A DNA stretch of 64,000 nucleotides from Rothia dentocariosa ATCC 17931 (GTDB taxonomy: Bacteria; Actinomycetota; Actinomycetes; Actinomycetales; Micrococcaceae). This document shows positions 51,572 to 60,326 of the stretch, piece by piece (within the stretch, counting starts at the first letter, position 1; every line of letters begins with the position of its first letter). Position numbers and translations under genes: made by a program. A model generated the notes under the pieces. The model saw nothing but the letters and a program-made list of their open reading frames with translations, made no database searches and had not been told where the DNA came from. The stretch lies in NCBI RefSeq assembly GCF_000164695.2, contig NC_014643.1, positions 2,356,001 through 2,420,000 on the forward strand, in the 5' to 3' direction.

Positions 51572-52684
51572 TTAATGGCCTTCGTGTTTCAGGCGTCGTC
51601 CCAGTAGCAGCGGTGCCAGCTGTCCGATCTCGATGTGTCCAGTCAGGACAGCAACGACCGCTTCCACGATAGGCATTTCGACTCCGTGACGGCGTGCTAA
51701 TTGCGCTACGACGGGGGCTGATTTGATGGATTCCGCTGTCTGGCTCATATGTTCACTGAGTTTATCCGGGCTTACCCCTTCGGCAAGTAGACGCCCGGCA
51801 GTATGATTTCGTGAAAGCGGCGATGAACAGGTAGCAATCAAATCTCCCATCCCCGCAAGTCCGCTCATTGTTGCTGCTTCACCACCCAGTGCGACCGCAA
51901 GACGAGTAATTTCGGCAAGTCCGCGCGTCATGATTGAGGCTTTGGAGTTATCACCGTAATTGCGGCCTTCACAGATGCCGACGCACAAGGCGATCACGTT
52001 CTTCACCAAACCACCGATTTCCGTACCCACCACATCGGTATTCGTGTAGGGGCGGAAATAGCTGCAGGCACAAGCCTGCGCGACAATTTCTGCGATGGGC
52101 AGTGTGCGTGCTGCGACTACAGAAGCGGTGGGCTCCTCCCCCATAATCTCAGTAGCAAGATTCGGCCCTGAAAGCACGCATACCCGATGCGGTATGTGCC
52201 CGATAGTGCGGATGTCTGCGCCGCGCATCGCCAAGGCTTCCTCAAGTTCCTCGGTAATCACCTGGGACATGCGCAAACCGGTGCCGGTTTCTAATCCCTT
52301 TGCAAGTGAAACCAGCAGGGCATGCGGCTCAATATAGCGGGCATAAAGTTGAAGCTGCGAACGTAGCACCTGTGAGGGTAAAGCCAGTACCACCAAATCG
52401 GCATCAGTGAGCCCGGTAGGAGCATCCGCCGTGAATTCCAGGTTCTCGGGTAGCTTCATCCCCGGAAAATATTTATTATTTTCCCTAGTCTGAGAGCACT
52501 CTGCCATAGCTTGTTCGCTGCGGCCAATAAGGACTACCTGAACGCCCGTTTTATTTTCTCGCGCCGAATCAGCCACAATTTTGGCGAATGCGGTCCCCCA
52601 GCTTCCCGCACCCAAGATCGCAATTTTTACTACCTTACGTGGAGCCGGTTCGCTGTTGTCAGCGGAATTCGTGAAAAGAGCCAT
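51572..52684 (-). CDS. gpsA: Glycerol-3-phosphate dehydrogenase (NAD(P)+)
   Basis: 370 residues. The Rossmann motif 'AILGAGSWGTAFAKI' is preceded by ~20 residues of variable N-terminus. The substrate/catalytic signatures are 'SLAKGLETGTGLRMSQVI', 'GGLVKNVIALCVGICEGRNYGDN' (contains the catalytic Lys) and 'GLAGMGDLIATCSS'. It makes sn-glycerol-3-phosphate for phospholipid synthesis, in series with the PlsC-like enzyme encoded upstream, 11 nt away. Confidence 0.95.
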   Translation of the reverse strand: MALFTNSADNSEPAPRKVVKIAILGAGSWGTAFAKIVADSARENKTGVQVVLIGRSEQAMAECSQTRENNKYFPGMKLPENLEFTADAPTGLTDADLVVLALPSQVLRSQLQLYARYIEPHALLVSLAKGLETGTGLRMSQVITEELEEALAMRGADIRTIGHIPHRVCVLSGPNLATEIMGEEPTASVVAARTLPIAEIVAQACACSYFRPYTNTDVVGTEIGGLVKNVIALCVGICEGRNYGDNSKASIMTRGLAEITRLAVALGGEAATMSGLAGMGDLIATCSSPLSRNHTAGRLLAEGVSPDKLSEHMSQTAESIKSAPVVAQLARRHGVEMPIVEAVVAVLTGHIEIGQLAPLLLGRRLKHEGH

Positions 52685-52695
52685 AACCTCGCCTC

Positions 52696-53550
52696 CTATT
52701 TAGGATCCGGTTCGCCCAGGTTACCAGCTATCCCCGTCATTTCACCGGGAGCTTCACGACGTTTGGTTCGGGGATTCCAACGACCGATTGGCGCCTTTTC
52801 GCCACGTATGTCTTCCAGCAGTTCGGTCACGGCGTCAAGCATAGCGTCGGTCACGACCCCAAGCTCAGTACGCGTATGCTTTGCCTCCGGCGAAGGATCA
52901 TCGATTAAAGAGGCGATATCGAGAGGCTTACCCACCTTCACTTTGACCGTTTTACGGGGAAATAGGGAAACCTTACGATGCTCTTTGACGCGGCCACCAT
53001 CCACGGTTTCGTAGTCATACCCAAGAATCTGCTCATCGCCCCAGTGCGCCACCGGTACTACGGGAGCACCAGTTGCGAGGGCAAGACGGGCAGCACCCGT
53101 ACGGGCCTGCATGGGCCAACCCTCAGGATCACCGGTAGTTGTTCCCTCAGGGTAAATCACTACAGCGCCGCCAGCCTCTACAACTTTACGGGCAGTAATA
53201 AGCGCCTTGCGAGCGTCTACAGAGCCGCGTATCACGGGAATATGCGCCATTTTACGCATAATATATCCCAGAACGGGCGCTCGGAACAAAGAGTCCTTCG
53301 CTAAAAACCGCGGGAAGACTCCGTTATTGAAGATAGGGAGTGCAACGGTTACAGGGTCTATCTCGGTGGAATGGTTAGCAACCACGATATAGCCTCGGTC
53401 GGTCGGGAAGTTCTCGCTCCCGATAATTTCGATGCGGGCTATGCCTTTATACACCACGCGCGCAGCGTTACCAAGAACCTTAAAGAGCTTATCTCCTTGA
53501 GGGGTAGGCTCAAGTGTGGGTAGTGCTTTTTTCCCCTGTTGACCGCTCAT
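52696..53550 (-). CDS. 1-acyl-sn-glycerol-3-phosphate acyltransferase (PlsC-like)
   Basis: 284 residues from the ATG at 53550, which follows the murA stop by 1 nt; the frame is open to 53709 but that part overlaps murA. The acyltransferase motifs are 'VANHSTEIDP' (HX4D), 'FPRFLAKDSLF', 'VIYPEGTTT' and 'GAPVVPVAHWG'. It transfers an acyl group to lysophosphatidic acid at the membrane. A basic C-terminal tail ('NPRTKRREAPGEM') is noticeable. Confidence 0.9.
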   Translation of the reverse strand: MSGQQGKKALPTLEPTPQGDKLFKVLGNAARVVYKGIARIEIIGSENFPTDRGYIVVANHSTEIDPVTVALPIFNNGVFPRFLAKDSLFRAPVLGYIMRKMAHIPVIRGSVDARKALITARKVVEAGGAVVIYPEGTTTGDPEGWPMQARTGAARLALATGAPVVPVAHWGDEQILGYDYETVDGGRVKEHRKVSLFPRKTVKVKVGKPLDIASLIDDPSPEAKHTRTELGVVTDAMLDAVTELLEDIRGEKAPIGRWNPRTKRREAPGEMTGIAGNLGEPDPK

Positions 53551-53551
53551 A

Positions 53552-54985
53552 CTAGCCCTGTACCTCAACCTCTTCTGGCACAACAATCTCAATTTCTGCA
53601 TCGGGCTTAGGAGTCTTGCTCTGTTTGCGGGCAAGTACCTCAAACTTTGCGCCCAGAGCTTCGAGTTTCTTTTCAAAGTTCTCGTAACCGCGCGCGATAA
53701 TTTCAACACCCGTAACGTGGGATGTACCTTCTGCTGTTAGAGCGGCGATAATATGCGAGAATCCACCGCGCAGATCGGGAACCTCAATGTCAGCGGCCTT
53801 AAGCGGGGTAGAGCCGCTAATAATAGCGGAGTGCCCGAAGCTCTTACCGTGGAAACGACAAAACTCGCTGCCGATGCAATCGCGCATAACCACAATATCG
53901 GCGCCCATCTGTTTGAGGGCATTAGTAAACCCAAAACGCTCTTCGTACACGGTCTCGTGCACAATAGAAGTTCCTTTTGCCTGCGTGAGCGCAACGACAA
54001 GCGGCTGCTGCCAGTCGGTCATAAAACCGGGGTGCACGTTGGTCTCAAACACGATAGGGTTCAGCTCTGCGCCGGGGGTAATCACGCCGGGGTGAGTAAA
54101 GCGGATTCCTTCCGGGGTAACCTCGAATTCACCGCCCATCTTCCGGAACTGGTTGAGGAAAGCAGTCATATCCTTCTGTGAAGCGCCGCGCACAAAAATA
54201 TCTCCGCCGGTTGCCAACGCGGCGGATGCCCAGGAAGCGGACTCATTGCGGTCTGCCAAGGCGGTGTGGTCGTACCCGGTTAGGGCGTCAACCCCCTCAA
54301 TAATAATGGTGCGGTTTTCGTTAATGAAGATGATTGCACCCATCTTCTGCAAAACCGCAATAAGATCAATAATCTCGGGCTCAATAGCGGCGTTCTTCAA
54401 AACCGTGGTGCCGCGGGCGCGCACACCAGTCAGAAGAACCTGTTCGGTAGCCCCTACGGAGGGGTAATTGAGTTCGATTTCAGCACCGTGCAGGCCTTCA
54501 TCGGGAGCGTTCAGAGTAGTGCCGCTTTCATCGTCTTTCTCGACGACGGCACCAAATTTACGGAGCGCATCCATATGGTAATCGATAGGACGATCACCAA
54601 TTTTGCATCCACCTAGATTAGGGATACGCGCGGTACCGAGCGTGTGCAGAAGCGGACCTACCATCAGGATCGGAATACGTGAGTTACCGCCGAAGAGTTG
54701 AATCTCTTCAGCGTTATCGGCCGCAGTCTTCGCGTCTTGGGCGGGATCTAATGTGAGAATACCGGCTTCAGGATCATAGTTAACTTTCGCACCGTGAAGT
54801 TCAACAAGGGTAGTTACAATCTCAACATCGCTTAGGTCTGGTACGTTACGCAAGGTTGAACGGGTGGATCCGTGCAACGCTGCTACCATCGCTTTAGGTA
54901 CGAGGTTTTTGGCGCCTCGAACGTGGACTTCGCCTTTAAGAGGGGTACCACCCTCAATGCGAAGTTCGCTGATGTTAAGGGACAT
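53552..54985 (-). CDS. murA: UDP-N-acetylglucosamine 1-carboxyvinyltransferase
   Basis: 477 residues from the ATG at 54985 (GAAGGA 8 nt upstream). The EPSP synthase fold has 'RGAKNLVPKAMVAALH' at the start and the PEP-binding Cys in 'LGGCKIGDRPIDYH', so fosfomycin sensitivity is expected from that residue. 'TDWQQPLVVALTQ' follows later. It adds enolpyruvate to UDP-GlcNAc, the first committed step of peptidoglycan synthesis. A ~40-residue tail rich in Lys/Pro and then Glu/Val ('EIEIVVPEEVEVQG') extends the usual ~420 length. Confidence 0.95.
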   Translation of the reverse strand: MSLNISELRIEGGTPLKGEVHVRGAKNLVPKAMVAALHGSTRSTLRNVPDLSDVEIVTTLVELHGAKVNYDPEAGILTLDPAQDAKTAADNAEEIQLFGGNSRIPILMVGPLLHTLGTARIPNLGGCKIGDRPIDYHMDALRKFGAVVEKDDESGTTLNAPDEGLHGAEIELNYPSVGATEQVLLTGVRARGTTVLKNAAIEPEIIDLIAVLQKMGAIIFINENRTIIIEGVDALTGYDHTALADRNESASWASAALATGGDIFVRGASQKDMTAFLNQFRKMGGEFEVTPEGIRFTHPGVITPGAELNPIVFETNVHPGFMTDWQQPLVVALTQAKGTSIVHETVYEERFGFTNALKQMGADIVVMRDCIGSEFCRFHGKSFGHSAIISGSTPLKAADIEVPDLRGGFSHIIAALTAEGTSHVTGVEIIARGYENFEKKLEALGAKFEVLARKQSKTPKPDAEIEIVVPEEVEVQG

Positions 54986-55272
54986 AACTAATCCTTCGAA
55001 CGGTCGGCTCGGTGGGGCCGACAAGAACTGCTGTTAGTGCTGAGGTCCGGCGCCATTAACGAATTATTAATAGGTCTGCACAGACTTTCAAGCTATCATT
55101 TTACGTTCTCGAACGGGCTGCTACAAACGGAAGAGCTGTGTAGAACCTGTGCTTCGCGATGTTTATCGAGATAGTTCAAAGATGCCGCTCATAAACTTCC
55201 TCGAAGAACCACCTCATATAACCATCAAACCCCAGCAACATACCGATAAATGTGTATCTGATACACCCCGTA

Positions 55273-55326
55273 ATACTCGGTGAGGTGCGTACCCTGATGT
55301 CACAGGGTACGCACCTCACCGAGTAT
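55273..55326. terminator. Terminator downstream of leuD
   Basis: A perfect 24-bp stem (55273-55296 with 55303-55326) with a 6-nt loop lies 5 nt past the leuD stop. It ends the leuCD transcript and insulates murA. The rest of the 346-nt leuD-murA gap holds no gene; the murA promoter should lie to the left of the hairpin. Confidence 0.85.
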
Positions 55327-55331
55327 CCAGA

Positions 55332-55925
55332 CTAGACTTCCTGAGTCCGAGGCATCCATGCGGGGCGGCGCGCCTCGTAGTCTTTAATGGCCTCAATGTT
55401 CTGAAGGGTAAGCCCGATATCGTCAAGCCCTTCCATCAAACGCCAGCGTACATAATTATCAATCTGGAAAGGCACCACGAGGGCACCCACAGTTACCGTC
55501 TTATTTTCTAAATCAACGGTAATTTCGGTACCGGGTTCCCGTTCAAGAGCCTTCCAAATCAACTCGACATCATCCTGAGCCACCTGAGCGGCAACGAGTC
55601 CTTGTTTACCCGAGTTACCACGAAAAATATCGGCGAATCGTGACGATATAACGACTCGAAACCCGTAATCCTTAAGCGCCCAGACCGCGTGCTCACGCGA
55701 CGACCCTGTACCAAAATCGGGGCCCGCCACCAGCACTGACCCATTTTTATAAGGTTCTTGGTTCAGAACAAATTCGGGGTTCTTACGCCAATTCACAAAG
55801 AGGGCATCGTCAAAGCCTGTTTTCGTTACGCGTTTGAGGTAAACCGCCGGGATAATTTGGTCGGTATCCACGTTCGAGACGCGCAGAGGAACACCAATTC
55901 CGGTGTGTTTAATAATTGGTTCCAC
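55332..55925 (-). CDS. leuD: 3-isopropylmalate dehydratase, small subunit
   Basis: 197 residues, aconitase swivel domain. '[15 protein letters not shown]' and '[17 protein letters not shown]' are the family signatures. With LeuC it isomerises 2- to 3-isopropylmalate in leucine synthesis. It is 11 nt after leuC and in the same transcript. Confidence 0.96.
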   Translation of the reverse strand: MEPIIKHTGIGVPLRVSNVDTDQIIPAVYLKRVTKTGFDDALFVNWRKNPEFVLNQEPYKNGSVLVAGPDFGTGSSREHAVWALKDYGFRVVISSRFADIFRGNSGKQGLVAAQVAQDDVELIWKALEREPGTEITVDLENKTVTVGALVVPFQIDNYVRWRLMEGLDDIGLTLQNIEAIKDYEARRPAWMPRTQEV

Positions 55926-55936
55926 AATGTTCTCCT

Positions 55937-57421
55937 TTACGCCGCCGCAGGGGCATTGTCTGCGTGTGGTTCTAAGTCAGAAGGTGATGAGAGGGTTCCG
56001 CGAACCGCCGTTGCGGCAGCGACTAGCGGCGAGACAAGATGGGTTCGTCCGCCTTTACCCTGGCGTCCCTCAAAGTTGCGGTTCGAGGTGGATGCGCATC
56101 GCTCCCCCGGCGCCAGTTGATCGGGGTTCATGCCCAAGCACATAGAGCATCCGGCAAAGCGCCAATCTGCCCCAAAGTCCTTGAAGATTTTATCTAGGCC
56201 TTCTTCTTCGGCCTGTGCGCGAACTTTCTGTGAGCCGGGAACGACCATCATACGCACGCCTGAGGCAAGGGTACGCCCACGAATGATTTCGGCGGCAGCA
56301 CGCAAATCCTCAATGCGTGAGTTAGTGCACGAACCTAAGAATACGACGTCCACCGGAATATCTTTCATGGGAGTTCCAGCTTTAAGGTTCATGTACTCCA
56401 GGGCACGGGATGCGGCTGCCTGGTCGTTTTCATCCTCAAAGTCTTCAGGTGCGGGAACCGCTTGGCTCAGCGGCACACCCTGACCCGGGTTTGTTCCCCA
56501 GGTAACGAAGGGCTCAAGCTCGTCTGCATTAATAAAGATTTCTTTGTCGAAAACAGCCCCTTCGTCGGTGGGAAGGGTCTTCCAGTAGGCGAGCGCGTCC
56601 TCCCAATCTTGGCCCTTGGGTGCGTGAGGACGCCCCTTAACATACTCGAAAGTGGTCTCGTCGGGAGCTACCATACCCGCACGAGCACCTGCCTCAATCG
56701 ACATATTGCAGATGGTCATACGCCCTTCCATAGACAAGGAGCGTATCGCGGAACCGCGGTATTCGAGTACGTATCCCTGCCCGCCTCCGGTACCGATCTG
56801 AGCGATAACGGCAAGAATAATATCTTTGGCGGTTACTCCAGGTTTTAGAGTCCCTTCGACATTGATTGCCATTGTTTTAAAGCGCGCCAGCGGCAGGGTT
56901 TGGGTTGCCATCACGTGCTCAACCTCAGAGGTGCCGATGCCGAAGGCAAGTGCACCGAAAGCACCGTGGGTTGAGGTGTGCGAGTCACCACAGACGACGG
57001 TTATTCCGGGCATGGTCAATCCCAGCTGCGGGCCGACTACGTGTACGATACCTTGTTCGATATCGCCGAGCGGATGGATGCGCACGCCAAATTCCGCGGT
57101 GTTACGACGCAGGGTTTCGATCTGGGTTCGCGAAGTAATATCCGCAATGGTCGAAAAAATATTTTCGGTAGGAGTATTGTGATCTTCAGTTGCGATCGTC
57201 AAGTCGAGACGGCGCAGGGGCCTGTTTTCGAGGCGTAGCCCTTCAAAAGCCTGGGGCGAGGTCACCTCATGCAGAAGATGCAGGTCAATATAGAGAAGGT
57301 CGGGCTTGCCATCTTGCCCGGGCACCACGACGTGGTTCTCCCAGACTTTTTCGGCGAGAGTACGCGGGCGCTTCACAGATGTGGGTATAGCGCTTGTCGC
57401 AGCAGTATTGTCCCCTGCCAT
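55937..57421 (-). CDS. leuC: 3-isopropylmalate dehydratase, large subunit
   Basis: 494 residues from the ATG at 57421, chosen for the AGGAGGAAAA directly upstream; the frame opens at 57487. The aconitase-type 4Fe-4S cluster Cys residues are in '[13 protein letters not shown]' and '[12 protein letters not shown]'. '[19 protein letters not shown]' is also typical. It lies divergent from the IclR-type regulator with 200 nt between them. Confidence 0.96.
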   Translation of the reverse strand: MAGDNTAATSAIPTSVKRPRTLAEKVWENHVVVPGQDGKPDLLYIDLHLLHEVTSPQAFEGLRLENRPLRRLDLTIATEDHNTPTENIFSTIADITSRTQIETLRRNTAEFGVRIHPLGDIEQGIVHVVGPQLGLTMPGITVVCGDSHTSTHGAFGALAFGIGTSEVEHVMATQTLPLARFKTMAINVEGTLKPGVTAKDIILAVIAQIGTGGGQGYVLEYRGSAIRSLSMEGRMTICNMSIEAGARAGMVAPDETTFEYVKGRPHAPKGQDWEDALAYWKTLPTDEGAVFDKEIFINADELEPFVTWGTNPGQGVPLSQAVPAPEDFEDENDQAAASRALEYMNLKAGTPMKDIPVDVVFLGSCTNSRIEDLRAAAEIIRGRTLASGVRMMVVPGSQKVRAQAEEEGLDKIFKDFGADWRFAGCSMCLGMNPDQLAPGERCASTSNRNFEGRQGKGGRTHLVSPLVAAATAVRGTLSSPSDLEPHADNAPAAA

Positions 57422-57485
57422 TTTTCCTCCTGCTTTGATATGGCGGGCTTTCCGCCAATCATAGATATATAGTGCCTTATAACAC

Positions 57486-57510
57486 ATATATTCTTGCCCC
57501 TGGAATATAT
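57486..57510. promoter_or_regulatory. 25-nt dyad, candidate operator for leuCD
   Basis: ATATATTC (57486-57493) and GAATATAT (57503-57510) form a perfect 8-bp dyad with a 9-nt centre. It lies 65 nt upstream of the leuC start and 112 nt upstream of the regulator start. On the leuC strand a TTGAAA 5' of it could be the -35 box, so the dyad would overlap the spacer region. LtbR/NdgR regulators are known to bind between their own gene and leuCD; that this dyad is the site is inferred. Confidence 0.55.
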
Positions 57511-57621
57511 TTCAAAAATTTGGTATTCAGGGTTCCTCCATCATGGGCAGGTTCAGAGGAAGAGTCTATGAAGTGCGCCCTATCTTCCACATTTTGAGAT
57601 GCACTGAGCTAAACTAGAGTT

Positions 57622-58461
57622 ATGACATCTGCACCATCGTCTACACCGTTGCCTGGAGCACGTCACCCTCGCGATACGTCGGGGCTTTCGACTCCTTTGA
57701 AGACTCCCCATACTCTCACGGATGACCAACAGGTTGTTGAGGTCGAACCAAACATCTCCTCTGGCGTGGGGGTACTTGATAAAGCCGCGCTTATTCTTTC
57801 ATGCCTAGAGGCTGGTCCGGTCACGCTGGGGCAGCTTGTTAAAGCCACCGGATTAGCTCGCCCAACGGCGCATCGTTTGGCGGTGGCGCTCTCTCACCAC
57901 CGTATGGTGGCACGCGATGTTCAGGGGCGCTTTATGTTGGGTCCTCGCCTGATGGAACTGGCAAATGCGGCTGGTGCCGATCACCTCCTGGCGGCTTCAG
58001 GAGCGGTTTTAAATCAGCTTCGCCATGTAACCGGCGAGTCGGCACAGGTTTACCGGCGTCAAGGAAACTGGCGCGTATGCGTAGCATCCGCAGAACGTCC
58101 CGTTGGACTGCATGATTCAATTCCTATAGGAACCCAGCTCTCCATGAAGGCTGGTTCCGCCGCCCAGGTTCTCTTGGCGTGGGAAGACCAGAACCGCCTT
58201 GTTGAGGGTCTGCAAGATGCGTATTTCAGCGCTGCCATGCTTGCTTCCGTGCGCAGATTAGGGTGGGCACAGTCGGCAGGTGAACGCGAGCGCGGCACGG
58301 CTTCCGTGTCTGCCCCTGTGCGTTCACCGTCGGGCAAAGTTATTGCAGCCGTTTCTATTTCCGGTCCTATCGAAAGACTCGGTATGCAGCCCGGTCGCAA
58401 ATACGCCGAGGTTGTTGTTGATGCGGCTCATAAGATTTCACAAGCGCTTCGGAACGTATAG
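57622..58461 (+). CDS. ltbR: IclR-family regulator of leucine synthesis (LtbR/NdgR-type)
   Basis: 279 residues. A ~45-residue polar N-terminus precedes the winged helix-turn-helix ('DKAALILSCLEAGPVTLGQL', 'TGLARPTAHRLAVAL'). The IclR ligand domain follows with 'ESAQVYRRQGNWRVCVASAERP' and 'SVSAPVRSPSGKVIAAVSISGP' (two blocks). LtbR of Corynebacterium and NdgR of Streptomyces sit divergent to leuCD and repress it with leucine. The same layout here supports the assignment. The symbol is by synteny and family. Confidence 0.83.
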   Translation: MTSAPSSTPLPGARHPRDTSGLSTPLKTPHTLTDDQQVVEVEPNISSGVGVLDKAALILSCLEAGPVTLGQLVKATGLARPTAHRLAVALSHHRMVARDVQGRFMLGPRLMELANAAGADHLLAASGAVLNQLRHVTGESAQVYRRQGNWRVCVASAERPVGLHDSIPIGTQLSMKAGSAAQVLLAWEDQNRLVEGLQDAYFSAAMLASVRRLGWAQSAGERERGTASVSAPVRSPSGKVIAAVSISGPIERLGMQPGRKYAEVVVDAAHKISQALRNV

Positions 58462-58485
58462 TAGCTTAGGTCAAACCATAGAATA

Positions 58486-58523
58486 GAGGGGTGTGGAACC
58501 GGCTAGTTGGTTCCACACCCCTC
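58486..58523. terminator. Bidirectional terminator after the IclR gene
   Basis: A perfect 15-bp stem (58486-58500 with 58509-58523) with an 8-nt loop. It lies between the convergent regulator and GTPase genes, just before the GTPase stop codon. Confidence 0.8.
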
Positions 58524-58544
58524 ATGCTGTTTAGATGTTCATTC

Positions 58545-60326
58545 TTATGTCAGAGCCTGCCTATAGCGCCTGAGCTTCTCGCATTCTGCCAATACTGGCG
58601 CCACGATAACCTGCTGTGCCGCGTTTTCGCACTGTTGGATCATGCGCGTTCGCAAGGAACGCCGGTATACACGGGCGCTCACATTTACCAGTGCCCTACC
58701 CAATACGGCACCCAGGATCCCTAAAAGCGCCCCCAAGATAAGTAGAAGTGTGGGTACAGGTACGGGGGATCCTTCGGGTACGGGCGCAGGCGGCAGAGGT
58801 ATCTGCAGGTAGCTTGCAAATGCCATTGCAGTCAGCCAGGCTACGCCTCCCAAAAGGCTTAGAAATGCAATCCATTGCACCGCGTTAAGTAGCTTCCACC
58901 AGAAACGTGACTGGGTAGTGTTGTAGTCTACACGCGCGATCGCCCTCTCAAAGGCCTCCGGAAAATCCTGTTCTCGGGTCAAGGCGGCGTTCTGGATACG
59001 TTGCTTCCAGGGAGCTTCAATATTTTGGGCTACAGACTCACCATAACCGCGCGCTGCCTGAGCTAATGCTGCCTGCTGAGCTGCAGTAAGCGGCGGTAAC
59101 GAACTAGCCGTTAGATGCATCGGAGATTTCTGTGGTGCAGATTCACTCGCGCTATGAGTACCCGCAGTATCGTCTCCAAGATGCAGACGCTTAAGCGGGT
59201 CGGCACGGAACTTAGCAACCCACCGCGTAGCTATCCATCCTGTGTTGGCAACGGCACGACGACGATACGAGGCTTCTGCAGCATCAAGAACTTCAACAGC
59301 CCCGCAGGCTTGAAAGCAGCCTTCCGTCAGCTCATCAACGGCGTAGTCAGGCTCATGAAGAGGTGCTTCACCACCCTGATAGTCTGCAAGATCACGGCGA
59401 ATCGCATATAGCTGCGCCTCAGTACGCTCATACGCCGCATTTTTCTCAGCCGCCACACGTCCTAACAACGACCGCAGGGCAGAAACGCCTTCGCCGGTAT
59501 GCGCCGAGAGTGCAAATGGGGCTGTAATGAGCAGAGGCGTAATACCGTCCGCTTCTAAAAGCTCCGTGAGCGCATCAAGTACTTGTGGAACCTCATGGGA
59601 ATCTAGGGTATCTGCTTGGTTCAGAACGCATACCATGCGATGTCCACGAGTGGAGAGAGGAGCCAGAAAATCGTGGTGCACCGCCGCATCCGCATACTTT
59701 TGGGGGTCGAGGACCCACACCAACACATCCACATAGGAGAGCATGCGCTCTACCTGCTCCCGGTGGTGATGCGCTACCGAGTCAAGGTCGGGCAGATCCA
59801 GCAGGATCAGCCCGCCAGATCGTGTGCGGGTCTGCCCGCGCCCAACCGCCGTTTTGAGCTTATTCCACATGCCAGGAACGGGCTCTACGATTTCGTGGGG
59901 TGCTGCAAAATCTGCCGCCGAATTTTGTGTTTGGGTACGAATCTGGCGTATCGATTCGTTCTCCTCGGGATAGACCCTATGTTCGATCTTAAGCCAGTCC
60001 AGAAGCTCTTCGCTTCCGTCCCGTCCCCAAATCGCCGCCTGAATTTCTGAGGTAGTCGGTCGTGTAACGGCGGTACGTGCCAGGGGCATCCCAGCAATGG
60101 TATTGAAAAGGGTGGATTTTCCACTTCCGGTGGCCCCGAAAAAACCAATTACAGTGTGTTCTGCCGAAAGCTGCCGACGTTCCATGACACGGCTCAGCGT
60201 TGCGGATGCATTCTCCTGCACGGTATCAGGAATAACGTCAAGACCCAGGCCGAGCGCATCGTGAAGGCGAAGCGCACGTTCTTCAAAAGACCCGCGCGGC
60301 GTAGCGGATGCTAAAGATGAGTTCAT
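58545..60326 (-). CDS. Dynamin-like GTPase, second of a tandem pair
   Basis: 593 residues. The GTPase domain has 'GFFGATGSGKSTLFN' (G1), a Thr in 'TRPTTSE' (G2), 'LLDLPDLDS' (G3) and 'VLNQAD' (G4). After a helical region it has two membrane helices ('WIAFLSLLGGVAWLTAMAFA' and 'LLLILGALLGILGAVLGRAL') and a short basic tail, as in bacterial dynamins such as Streptomyces DynA/DynB. It would act at the cytoplasmic face of the membrane. It overlaps the first pair member by 4 nt (ATGA). The assignment to a specific partner name is not secure. Confidence 0.78.
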   Translation of the reverse strand: MNSSLASATPRGSFEERALRLHDALGLGLDVIPDTVQENASATLSRVMERRQLSAEHTVIGFFGATGSGKSTLFNTIAGMPLARTAVTRPTTSEIQAAIWGRDGSEELLDWLKIEHRVYPEENESIRQIRTQTQNSAADFAAPHEIVEPVPGMWNKLKTAVGRGQTRTRSGGLILLDLPDLDSVAHHHREQVERMLSYVDVLVWVLDPQKYADAAVHHDFLAPLSTRGHRMVCVLNQADTLDSHEVPQVLDALTELLEADGITPLLITAPFALSAHTGEGVSALRSLLGRVAAEKNAAYERTEAQLYAIRRDLADYQGGEAPLHEPDYAVDELTEGCFQACGAVEVLDAAEASYRRRAVANTGWIATRWVAKFRADPLKRLHLGDDTAGTHSASESAPQKSPMHLTASSLPPLTAAQQAALAQAARGYGESVAQNIEAPWKQRIQNAALTREQDFPEAFERAIARVDYNTTQSRFWWKLLNAVQWIAFLSLLGGVAWLTAMAFASYLQIPLPPAPVPEGSPVPVPTLLLILGALLGILGAVLGRALVNVSARVYRRSLRTRMIQQCENAAQQVIVAPVLAECEKLRRYRQALT

